A stretch of 15,983 bases of DNA from Chromatiales bacterium. Its GTDB lineage: Bacteria; Pseudomonadota; Gammaproteobacteria; Chromatiales; Chromatiaceae. The position numbers and the translations under genes were made by a program. The notes under the pieces are model-generated. The model saw only the letters and a program-made list of their open reading frames with translations, was not told where the DNA came from and made no database searches. How positions within the stretch are numbered: the stretch's first letter is position 1; each line of letters begins with the position of its first letter. Location: contig JAKSCN010000162.1 of assembly GCA_022360595.1 (NCBI GenBank), forward strand, positions 1-15,983, read 5' to 3'. This document shows, in pieces, positions 6,585 to 13,643 of this stretch.

Positions 6585-9572
6585 TTACAGGATTTGTTCG
6601 AGTTTGCGTACCAGCGACAGATCACCGTCCACGCGCATGTCGCCTTGCTGATACAGGGCGCGCAAGGCCACCTTGCCGGTAATCAGATCGGCCAGCTTGC
6701 CGTCGTCCAGTGTCATCACCGCCGCAGCGTCTTTTTCGCCGCTGGAGACAGCAGGCGACGAATCGGACAGGTCGATAAACCAGGCACTGTCAGGGCGTTG
6801 TACCTTGATCTGCAATACACCACCCTGCCCGCCGATGGCGGACAATTTTTCCGCCAGCTGCGGCAGCACTTTTTCCGCCTGCGGTTCTTTCTGCTTTTTC
6901 GGTGGCGCGGCGGCGGTGTCCGGCTGGCCGGAGGCCAGTCGCTTGTCCCGCGCCTGATCCACCAGCTTCGGGTCCATGCCCTGCAACACGGTGAGCTTGT
7001 TGGAGGCCATCACATTGCCGTCGATCTTCAGCTCGCCACCGAAGAACAGTTTCTGCACGGCGGCCAGGTCACCGCCAAACAGGGTCGGCGCATGTTTGGT
7101 ATCCAGTTCCAGCGTCACATCCGCCTTGTCCAGTTGCCCCGGCCCGGCGGTGCCCGGTGCATTCTTCAGATCGATATAGAAATCCTGATCCGGGTTGCTG
7201 AACGCAAACTGGAAGCTGGTGCCGGTCTTCTCGATCAGGTCCGGGTTGTCGGCGATGAAGTGGCCGATGGCACTGAACACATCCACCATGGTCGGCTCCT
7301 GCGATTCGACCGGTGCGGCGGCAGCTTGTGAACCACCACCGTCAGCCACACGCTTGTCGCGTTCCTGTTCGGCCAGTTTCGGGTCCATGTCCTGCAACAC
7401 GGTCAACTTGTTGGAGGCCATCACGTTGCCGGAGATTTTCAGCTCACCACCGAAGAACAGTTTCTGCACGGCAGCGAGATCGCCACCAAACACGGTGGAA
7501 AGGTGCTCGCTGTCCAGTGCCAGGGTCACGTCCGGTTTGTCAATCGTGCCCGGCCCTGCCGCGCCCGGTGCATTTTTCAGGTCAATAAAGAACTGCTGAT
7601 CCGGATTGCTGAACTCGAACAGGAAACTGGTGCCGGTCTGGTCGACCAGTTCCGGCTTCTGCTCGATGTAGGTCGCCACCGCGGCGAACACATCGTCAGG
7701 CGTCACCGCCTGCTCCACCTGCGGCGCAGAATCTTCCTCGGCGGAAGCCTGCTCCGGCACCGGCGCCTCTGCCGGAATCTCGGAGAACAGCTCGATGGCG
7801 GCATTCTTCAGCACCACCTCGTTACGCTCTTTCACCCAGGTTTCGAAGATGATGCGGTTATCGGATTCCTTCCACATGCGTGTTTCCAGGGTTTCACCCG
7901 GGAACACCGTCTTGGCAAAGCGCACCTTGATGCTCTTGAAGTAACGGCCATCGTTATTGCTGAACGCCTTGATCACATGGCGGCCCGCGTAACCAAAGGT
8001 ACAAAGCCCGTGCAGGATCGGTTTGTCATAGCCAAAGGCCTTGGCAAACGCCGGGTCCGCATGCAGCGGGTTCCAGTCACCGCACAGGCGGTACAGCAAT
8101 GTCTGGTTGGCGTCGGTTTTTTCCTCGATCACCGCATCCGGTTCGCGGGCGGGCGGCACATTGATCTCGCCGGAATCGCCACGCTCACCGCCCCAGCCAC
8201 CGGCACCTTTCACGAACGAGGTCATCTCGTTGTAGGCCACCTCGTTACCGTTCTCGTCGGTGGAAGTAATGGCGAAGGTGACGACTGCGTTCGGGTCCTT
8301 GTCCAGCGCCTTCTTGAATTTGAAGGTGTGTTTCAGCTTGGCATGCGGCGGCAGTGGCCGCTTGATCTCGGTGTACTGCTCACCATGCAGTAAGCGGTCA
8401 AAACCAAAGTTCATCCCCGGCAAGGTCAGCGCACCTTCCTTCGCCGCTTTCAGCATCGCGCCGATCTGCGGCATGACGCCATAGGTGGGCAACGCCTGGA
8501 AATTGCCGCCCAGCTCGTAGACGAATTTCAGTTCATCTTTATCGAGCGGGTCACGGGCGGCGCCAACACTCAGCGCGTACAGCGACAAATCATTTTCATC
8601 ATAGGCCGATTCCAGCTCGACGCTTTCCTTGCTGGCCACATCCAGATCGATGAACTCGTTGCCGCCCAGAGACGGATTATTGATGTTGTCGAGGATCGGC
8701 GAGAAGGATTCGTTGACGTTGGACGGATGATCCGCGTCGGTAAAATCGGTGATCTTGTCCCAGCGACGGGCCACATCATCGACGCTGAATGCCTTGCCGA
8801 GCGGGAAGTTGTTGCCCTGGGTGCGCTCCCAGCGCAGCTTGCTGATGTAACCGGCGCCCACTTCGAAGATGCCCTTGGTCTCTTCACAGTCTTCATGACA
8901 CAACCAGGCCACCAGTGGGCTGACCGCTTCCGGCTTCAGGTTTTCCAGCAGATTCGGCGGCATGATGGTTTCCGTCAGCCGCGAGGCGGCAATCGGCGCG
9001 ATGGTATTCACATGAATGTTCTTGCTGCGCCCTTCCTCGGCCAGACAGTTGGCCAGCCCGGCCAGTCCCAGCTTGGCGGCACAGTAGTTGGCCTGACCGA
9101 AGTTGCCATACAGGCCCGCTGCCGAGGTGGTCATGATGATGCGGCCATAGCCCTTCTCGCGCATGATCGGCCAGGCCGCATGGGTCACGCTCATGGAGCC
9201 TTCCAGGTGGACTTTTAGCACCAGGTCCCAGTCCTGCTTCGACATCTTGGCGAAGCTCACATCACGCAAGATGCCAGCATTGTTGACCACGATGTCCACG
9301 GTGCCGAAGTTATCCAGGGCGGTCTGCACTATCGACTCGCCGTTTTCCACGGAGTCATAGTTGGCAACCGCTTTTCCCCCCATGGCCCGGATCTCTTCCA
9401 CCACCTTGTCTGCGGCGGACGATGACTTGCCATCACCGTGGGCACTACCACCCAGATCGTTAACCACCACCTTGCAGCCGCGCTCGGCCAGGGTCAGTGC
9501 ATGCTGGCGGCCCAACCCGCCCCCGGCACCGGTGACGATGGCCACACGATCATCAAAACGACGTTCTGCCAT
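6585..9572 (-). CDS. Multifunctional beta-oxidation enzyme: SDR dehydrogenase + MaoC hydratase-2 + three SCP2-type domains
   Basis: A 995-residue fusion laid out like eukaryotic peroxisomal multifunctional enzyme 2 (HSD17B4). Residues 1-250 are a short-chain dehydrogenase: NAD site TGAGGGLG at 14-21, NNAG at 97-100, Ser150, and catalytic Tyr163 and Lys167 (YCAAK). Residues about 325-600 are a double hot-dog enoyl-CoA hydratase 2, with the active motif around Asp499, Asn501 and His504 (GDWNPLHADPAF) and HGL at 521-523. Residues about 626-735 and 763-872 are two SCP2 sterol-carrier domains about 77% identical by hand alignment, and 896-993 is a divergent third. Linkers are rich in Ala, Pro, Glu and Gln. 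It should convert 2-enoyl-CoA through the (R)-3-hydroxy form to 3-ketoacyl-CoA. AGAGGAAAG precedes ATG 9572. Human MFE-2 carries one SCP2 domain, so three is unusual. Confidence 0.92.
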   Translation of the reverse strand: MAERRFDDRVAIVTGAGGGLGRQHALTLAERGCKVVVNDLGGSAHGDGKSSSAADKVVEEIRAMGGKAVANYDSVENGESIVQTALDNFGTVDIVVNNAGILRDVSFAKMSKQDWDLVLKVHLEGSMSVTHAAWPIMREKGYGRIIMTTSAAGLYGNFGQANYCAAKLGLAGLANCLAEEGRSKNIHVNTIAPIAASRLTETIMPPNLLENLKPEAVSPLVAWLCHEDCEETKGIFEVGAGYISKLRWERTQGNNFPLGKAFSVDDVARRWDKITDFTDADHPSNVNESFSPILDNINNPSLGGNEFIDLDVASKESVELESAYDENDLSLYALSVGAARDPLDKDELKFVYELGGNFQALPTYGVMPQIGAMLKAAKEGALTLPGMNFGFDRLLHGEQYTEIKRPLPPHAKLKHTFKFKKALDKDPNAVVTFAITSTDENGNEVAYNEMTSFVKGAGGWGGERGDSGEINVPPAREPDAVIEEKTDANQTLLYRLCGDWNPLHADPAFAKAFGYDKPILHGLCTFGYAGRHVIKAFSNNDGRYFKSIKVRFAKTVFPGETLETRMWKESDNRIIFETWVKERNEVVLKNAAIELFSEIPAEAPVPEQASAEEDSAPQVEQAVTPDDVFAAVATYIEQKPELVDQTGTSFLFEFSNPDQQFFIDLKNAPGAAGPGTIDKPDVTLALDSEHLSTVFGGDLAAVQKLFFGGELKISGNVMASNKLTVLQDMDPKLAEQERDKRVADGGGSQAAAAPVESQEPTMVDVFSAIGHFIADNPDLIEKTGTSFQFAFSNPDQDFYIDLKNAPGTAGPGQLDKADVTLELDTKHAPTLFGGDLAAVQKLFFGGELKIDGNVMASNKLTVLQGMDPKLVDQARDKRLASGQPDTAAAPPKKQKEPQAEKVLPQLAEKLSAIGGQGGVLQIKVQRPDSAWFIDLSDSSPAVSSGEKDAAAVMTLDDGKLADLITGKVALRALYQQGDMRVDGDLSLVRKLEQIL
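6930..7238 (-). repeat. SCP2 domain repeat, copy 2 (within the multifunctional gene)
   Basis: This is the coding segment for residues 779-881. It duplicates the segment at 7341-7649 (residues 642-744) with a period of 411 bp. Seventy-nine of 103 aligned residues agree by hand count, including an unbroken identical run from FGGDLAAVQ to GGELKI. The high identity, also visible at DNA level, points to a fairly recent in-frame duplication or continuing gene conversion. Confidence 0.8.
7341..7649 (-). repeat. SCP2 domain repeat, copy 1 (within the multifunctional gene)
   Basis: This is the coding segment for residues 642-744, the partner of 6930-7238. The domain starts with TGTSFLFEFSNPDQ and ends with NVMASNKLTVLQDMDPKL. 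The two copies are joined by a short Ala/Pro/Glu-rich linker. Confidence 0.8.
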
Positions 9573-9590
9573 GATGCTTTCCTCTTTTCA

Positions 9591-9623
9591 TTCCCGGGCC
9601 CACTTGCCGCGCGAGCCCGGGAA
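9591..9623 (-). other. Perfect 9-bp hairpin between acyl-CoA dehydrogenase and multifunctional enzyme genes
   Basis: TTCCCGGGC (9591-9599) pairs perfectly with GCCCGGGAA (9615-9623) around a 15-base loop. It lies in the 56-bp gap between ATG 9572 and the dehydrogenase stop at 9629. On the minus-strand transcript no T run follows, so it is more likely an mRNA-processing or stability element, or partial attenuator, than a full terminator. The ribosome site of the downstream gene lies just after it. Confidence 0.6.
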
Positions 9624-9628
9624 AATCT

Positions 9629-10804
9629 TTAGATAGAGCGGGAAATGAGTTCTTTCATGATTTCGTTGGTGCCGCCGTAGATGCGGTTGGCACGGGTGTC
9701 GATATAGGCGCGGGCGATGGGGTACTCGAGCATGTAGCCGTAGCCACCGTGTAGCTGCACACAGCGATCAACCACATTACTGAGCAAATCGGACACCCAG
9801 TACTTGGCCGCACAGGCTGCCTCGGGGGACAAGGCATTGCGCACCACCAACTCCATACAGCGATCCACATAGACCCGCGCAATCTGGATTTCAGAACGCA
9901 TCTCGGCCAGTTCAAAACGGGTGTTCTGGAACGCCGCCACCGGCTTGCCAAACGCCTGCCTCTGTTTCACATATTCCACGGTGGTTGCCAGCGCATGCTC
10001 GGCAGCCGACGCACAGATGATGGCGATCATCATCCGCTCCCAGGCCAACTCCTTCATCAAGGCAATAAAGCCCATACCCTCGGCGCCCAGCAGGTTTTCC
10101 TTAGGCACCTTGACGTTGTCGAAGAACAACTCGCAGGTGTCCTGCCCGCGCATGCCGACTTTCTTCAGCGGCTTGCCCTTGGAGAAGCCCTCGCGATCCG
10201 CCTCGATAATCATCAGGGATACACTTTGTGCTCCCAGATCCGCCGGCCCGGTTCGCACCGCCACCACCGCCATGTCACAGAGGTAACCGTTGGTGATAAA
10301 GATTTTCGAGCCATTCACCACATAGTGATCACCCTCAAGGGTGGCAGTGGTCTTGATGCGCTGCAGATCGGAACCGGTACCCGGCTCGGTCATGGCCACG
10401 GCAGTGACCGCTTCACCGGTGGCCATTTTGGGCAGCCACTGGCTTTTCTGTTCATGGGAACCAAAGTTGTTGATGTAGTTGGCAACAATGTCCGAATGCA
10501 GCGCAAAGCCGCTGGCCGAATCACCCACCCGGGCCTGCTCTTCCATAAGAATCATCGAGTAGAGGCGGTCAACGCCGCAGCCACCGTATTCCTCGGGCAT
10601 GGTGGCACACAGCAGCCCAAGCTCACCCGCCTTGTTCCACAGCTCGCGATCGAGATGCTGCTGCTCTTCCCACTTCTCGTGATAAGGGGCAATTTCCGTC
10701 TCGAAGAAACGTCGAGCGGTGGCGCGAAACGCTTCATGGTCTTCATTGAACAGGGTACGGGGAATCATTGGCGACACAGCCGCCGGTACATGCACGTCAC
10801 TCAT
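9629..10804 (-). CDS. Acyl-CoA dehydrogenase, long-chain/isovaleryl type
   Basis: A 391-residue FAD enzyme for the first step of beta-oxidation, making trans-2-enoyl-CoA. The N-terminal helical domain begins with IPRTLFNEDHEAFRATARRF. The middle domain has AMTEPGTGSD at 137-146 and FITNG at 169-173, and the C-terminal domain has RQAFGKPVAAFQNTRFELAE and QLHGGYGYM at 350-358. The YEGT position used by short- and medium-chain enzymes reads YGGT (376-379), so the catalytic base is expected instead at Glu256 in ELAWERMMIA, as in long-chain and isovaleryl-CoA dehydrogenases. It is the first gene of the operon; the next gene starts 56 bp on. ATG 10804 has a weak ribosome site. A start at Met13 (MIPRTLF) would agree with the family start but has no better site. 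Confidence 0.92.
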   Translation of the reverse strand: MSDVHVPAAVSPMIPRTLFNEDHEAFRATARRFFETEIAPYHEKWEEQQHLDRELWNKAGELGLLCATMPEEYGGCGVDRLYSMILMEEQARVGDSASGFALHSDIVANYINNFGSHEQKSQWLPKMATGEAVTAVAMTEPGTGSDLQRIKTTATLEGDHYVVNGSKIFITNGYLCDMAVVAVRTGPADLGAQSVSLMIIEADREGFSKGKPLKKVGMRGQDTCELFFDNVKVPKENLLGAEGMGFIALMKELAWERMMIAIICASAAEHALATTVEYVKQRQAFGKPVAAFQNTRFELAEMRSEIQIARVYVDRCMELVVRNALSPEAACAAKYWVSDLLSNVVDRCVQLHGGYGYMLEYPIARAYIDTRANRIYGGTNEIMKELISRSI

Positions 10805-10842
10805 TACAGGTTTTCCACTGTTGATTCATAAACATGACAAGA

Positions 10843-10871
10843 ACTCTATAACTTACAATACGTACGTTCAA
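10843..10871 (-). promoter_or_regulatory. Candidate promoter and TetR operator of the beta-oxidation operon
   Basis: On the minus strand TTGAAC (plus coordinates 10866-10871) and TAGAGT (10843-10848) are separated by exactly 17 bases, a good sigma-70 arrangement for the operon whose first codon is at 10804. The perfect palindrome ACGTACGT (10860-10867) overlaps the -35 box and spacer, a typical position for a TetR-family operator. The divergent TetR gene starts at 10967. The 162-bp shared region would let the repressor control both directions. The protein-site match is inferred from location only. Confidence 0.5.
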
Positions 10872-10966
10872 CTTGTTTTTAATCGTTCGCGCGCATAAGC
10901 TATATATCGTTTAGAATCAGCATCCTACGCCAGAGAAAGCAAACCCGACAACAGGCAGATAACGTC

Positions 10967-11632
10967 ATGAAGGCACAGCGACGAACCCAGGAACAACGTA
11001 GCGATGCCATGCGAGAACGCATCATCCAGGCGGTACTCACGTGTCTTGAGAAGGACGGATTTGCAGGCACGACAGTGAGTCGCATCATCGAGGTCGCTGG
11101 CGTTTCCCGGGGAGCACCGCTACACCATTTCCACAGCAAAGCCGCCATGATTGCCGCTGCTGCCGAGCAACTGATTCGCCAGCAATATATTCAACTGGGC
11201 AAAGCCATTGCCAAGCTGCACGGCTCTGAGGACCGACTGGAAGAGCTGATCTTTGGCGCCTGGAAAAATGTCTTTGATCAACCGGAATACATCCCGTTGA
11301 TGCAGCTACTGACCGCCAGCCAGCACGATCAGGAACTCGCCGCCATTTTGCAGCGCGTCTGGACATCCAGTTATTTCATCGTGGGTAACGCAGCCGATCA
11401 CTACCTGGAGGCCACCAAGGAAGATACCGATGTGCGCTCGATGATGATGTTGACGCAATGGCTATTGCGCGGCATGGCACAGGACCTGCACATCGTTGCG
11501 GACAAGGCGCTGTTTGACCGTTATCTGAAGCTTTGGTGTGACACGCTTGCCCTTCACTTGCGAGCTAGGGCGGGCGTAACGACACCGCCCCCTTATCCAC
11601 CCAGGTGGGATCTACCGCTGACTGATGTTTGA
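10967..11632 (+). CDS. TetR/AcrR-family transcriptional regulator
   Basis: A 221-residue regulator. The N-terminal domain reads RERIIQAVLTCLEKDGF, TTVSRIIEVAGVSRGAPLHH and FHSKAAMIAAAAE, a standard TetR helix-turn-helix at about residues 36-56. The rest is an all-helical ligand-binding domain with no recognisable ligand signature; the last 20 residues are Pro-rich and probably unstructured. It is divergent from the acyl-CoA dehydrogenase operon and is most simply its repressor, released by an acyl-CoA or related compound. That ligand is a guess from the neighbours. The ribosome site before ATG 10967 is weak, and no obvious terminator follows the TGA at 11630-11632. Confidence 0.9.
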   Translation: MKAQRRTQEQRSDAMRERIIQAVLTCLEKDGFAGTTVSRIIEVAGVSRGAPLHHFHSKAAMIAAAAEQLIRQQYIQLGKAIAKLHGSEDRLEELIFGAWKNVFDQPEYIPLMQLLTASQHDQELAAILQRVWTSSYFIVGNAADHYLEATKEDTDVRSMMMLTQWLLRGMAQDLHIVADKALFDRYLKLWCDTLALHLRARAGVTTPPPYPPRWDLPLTDV

Positions 11633-11773
11633 CGGTAGCTATCTCAGCACGCCATGTTTATGTCAACGTATCGCTTATCCAATACTCGATATGTCACAGC
11701 ATTTCGCCCCTGGCTAGCAGCGATAATGGCAGACAGGGGTATCCTCAGTTGAGCATACGCCAATAATACAAAG

Positions 11774-11920
11774 GTACCCGAGTATCGCTACGACTGATGC
11801 ACAGGTGTTTATGGGCAAAGTCAGTGGAATTTCCAAGACAGGGAAGAGGCTGGCTACACCAATTACTACACTTTCAGTACGGTTACAGAAGCCGGACTGA
11901 AATACAGCCTAACCAGCTGA
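11774..11920 (+). pseudogene. Possible C-terminal remnant of an outer-membrane protein
   Basis: One frame reads VPEYRYD, a stop, then GVYGQSQWNF, EEAGYTNYYTFSTVTEAG and LKYSLTS before TGA at 11918-11920. The alternation of aromatic and polar residues with short turns resembles the last strands of a beta-barrel porin, but there is no C-terminal Phe. There is no start codon with a ribosome site, an internal stop is present, and the rest of the gene is absent. I do not recognise a specific family, and a chance frame cannot be excluded. Confidence 0.3.
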
Positions 11921-11940
11921 TTTAAATAAAAGTACAAAGT

Positions 11941-11962
11941 CGAAAAAGGTGTTGCCCAACAC
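11941..11962 (-). terminator. Possible intrinsic terminator for the P450/reductase operon
   Basis: Read on the minus strand, GTGTT-GGGC-AACAC forms a short 5-bp stem with a 4-base loop and is followed by CCTTTTT. It lies about 350 bp after the ferredoxin reductase stop codon and faces the right way to end that transcript. The stem is short, so support is modest. Confidence 0.35.
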
Positions 11963-12313
11963 GGTTAGCCCATCAAAAATAACCTGAAGATGGGGCCCGA
12001 ACCCCTAGCGAGTAGCAGTGTATCGCAGCCCTCACGACAAGTCATCGAACGATGGAAAATCGCCAGCACAGCCAGGATCGTCCCACTGAAGAGACTCCAA
12101 CACTCTATAATATTTTCCTTTCCACACAGGCATCCACCTTAGGCCCCAATGAGTGATCGTACATTCAGATGTAGTGTCAAATTAACTATCTCACTACAAT
12201 TTACCCAGCCGATGCTCTCAAGGAGGCCATGCCAGTGGATCCCTCCTTTAAACCGGAATCTCTATTGGGATACCACGAAAGGATGACCGGTTACTGATCG
12301 CACTTCGCATGCT

Positions 12314-13546
12314 TCAGATTAAAGACTTCAGCTCGATATCCGTATTACTCAATGCGTCAGCGCTAACGCTCTTGCGTTGCTGGACCAACTGCTTGCCCAC
12401 CATGAAAGCAATGGGCAGATTGACCGCGTCAACAGCAATGACAGAGCCCTCGAGCAGATAGAACACCGCAAATCCCTTATCATTGGTGGTGCCGCGCAGC
12501 ACCCGCTGATCATGATTTTGCGACAGCCCAACCATCTGTAAGCGGACGTCATATTGGTTCGACCAGAACCATGGTGCGCTATCGTAGGGCATCTCCTCGC
12601 CCATCAAGGTCGCCGCCGCCGTACGCGCTTGATCAACCGCGTTGGCAACAGACTCAAGCCGTTGCATCTTTTCGAAAAAAAGATTCCGGTGGCGGGTACA
12701 GTCGCCGATTGCCAAGATGTCGCGATCATCAGTGCGGGTAAATTCATCCACGACAATACCGTCATCGCAGAGTAGGCCAGCGTTCTCGGCCAATGTAGTT
12801 TCCGGTATGACACCTATTGATACGAGCACGATATCAGCCGGAACATTGCCACCATCGGCCAAGGTCACGCCTGCCACACGCCCCTTATCACCCGCTTCGA
12901 AGCCAGTTACCGCCGTGCCAAGACGCACATCAACGCCAGCAGCAGTGTGCTTGGCGTAGAAAAACGTGGACATTTCTGGCCCCGTAACACGCTGCATCAA
13001 GCGTTCGGCGGCTTCCAGGACCGTGACATTAACACCTTTCTTGATAGCGCTGGCAGCCACTTCAAGGCCAATATAACCGCCGCCCACGATGACCAGGCGT
13101 TTACCCGGCACTAATTGATTGCGCAGAGCATCGGTGTCAGCGATATCATGCAGATAGTGTATTCCTTTCAAATCTGATCCGGGCGCTTTAAGGCGACGAA
13201 CATGTGACCCCGTCGCCAGAACCAATCGATCGTATTTCAATGTGCTTTGATCCGACAACTTGATGCTTTTCGCGTATCGGTCGATCCCTTCGACGCGCAC
13301 ACCGAGCCGCAACTGCTGCCCCGCATTCTCATACACCGAACGCGGCTTCAGGTACAGAGACGACTGATCAACCTCTCCTGCAAGATAACTTTTGGACAAA
13401 GGTGGACGCTGGTAGGGAGGATGAGGCTCATCGCTCACCAGTACTACCTCATGCTGATATTTCTTTTGCAGCAAGGCTGTCAAGAGCGTACCGGCTGCAT
13501 GTCCACCACCAACGATGACTGTCGTATCTTTCTTTTTGTTAACCAT
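12314..13546 (-). CDS. NAD(P)H-dependent ferredoxin reductase of the P450 system
   Basis: A 410-residue FAD flavoprotein of the putidaredoxin/rubredoxin reductase (AlkT-like) class that would pass electrons from NAD(P)H to a ferredoxin and on to the P450. Visible are the FAD dinucleotide motif VIVGGGHAAG at 10-19, PYQRPPLSKSYL at 44-55, ATGSHVRRL at 111-119, the NAD(P) motif VIVGGGYIGLE at 152-162, and the second FAD motif LAIGDC at 278-283. The C-terminal part has WFWSNQYDVRLQMVG, a standard element of this class. ATG 13546 is chosen because the FAD motif follows ten residues later, as in relatives. A frame open back to 13672 would overlap the upstream alcohol dehydrogenase and adds a basic, unrelated stretch. 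It lies 97 bp after the GMC gene on the same strand. Confidence 0.9.
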   Translation of the reverse strand: MVNKKKDTTVIVGGGHAAGTLLTALLQKKYQHEVVLVSDEPHPPYQRPPLSKSYLAGEVDQSSLYLKPRSVYENAGQQLRLGVRVEGIDRYAKSIKLSDQSTLKYDRLVLATGSHVRRLKAPGSDLKGIHYLHDIADTDALRNQLVPGKRLVIVGGGYIGLEVAASAIKKGVNVTVLEAAERLMQRVTGPEMSTFFYAKHTAAGVDVRLGTAVTGFEAGDKGRVAGVTLADGGNVPADIVLVSIGVIPETTLAENAGLLCDDGIVVDEFTRTDDRDILAIGDCTRHRNLFFEKMQRLESVANAVDQARTAAATLMGEEMPYDSAPWFWSNQYDVRLQMVGLSQNHDQRVLRGTTNDKGFAVFYLLEGSVIAVDAVNLPIAFMVGKQLVQQRKSVSADALSNTDIELKSLI

Positions 13547-13613
13547 AGGTTGTCTCTTTTGTGCGCCTTGGAAGCGTATTTTCATATCCCAACACCGCAG
13601 GTGAGCAAGAGGC

Positions 13614-13629
13614 CGCGATATCGATCGCG
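13614..13629 (-). other. Small hairpin between GMC dehydrogenase and ferredoxin reductase genes
   Basis: CGCGAT (13614-13619) and ATCGCG (13624-13629) form a 6-bp stem with loop ATCG, 14 bases after the GMC stop codon on the transcribed strand. No T run follows. It may modulate readthrough into the reductase gene, or be chance. Confidence 0.3.
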
Positions 13630-13643
13630 CACGCACAGGATGC

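Larger units (their letters stand above)
11633..12313. other. 681-bp region without an intact gene, between convergent operons
   Basis: No full gene is visible. It contains the possible protein remnant at 11774-11920 and the possible minus-strand terminator near 11941-11962. A small open frame from ATG 12229 (preceded at once by AGGAGG) encodes only MPVDPSFKPESLLGYHERM plus three residues to TGA; the ribosome site is too close to the ATG for efficient use, so it is more likely chance or the tail of a lost gene. The region looks like decayed sequence between the two modules. Confidence 0.4.

Noticed and set aside
5356..6651. A 431-codon plus-strand open frame opposite the thiolase
   Set aside because: It is His/Gly/Leu-rich without domain features and is fully explained as the antisense of the thiolase and its borders.
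6930..7649. The 411-bp-period DNA repeat considered as a mobile or CRISPR-like repeat
   Set aside because: The repeat follows protein domain borders in a single reading frame and is explained by SCP2 domain duplication.
7503..8393. A 296-codon plus-strand frame opposite the multifunctional enzyme
   Set aside because: It has no ribosome site or domain; the opposite strand carries well-conserved MaoC and SCP2 domains.
11683..11692. A 10-base match (ATATCGAGTA, minus strand) to the end of yicC, considered as the other attachment site
   Set aside because: It is in inverted orientation, whereas integration produces direct repeats, and the match does not extend on either side.
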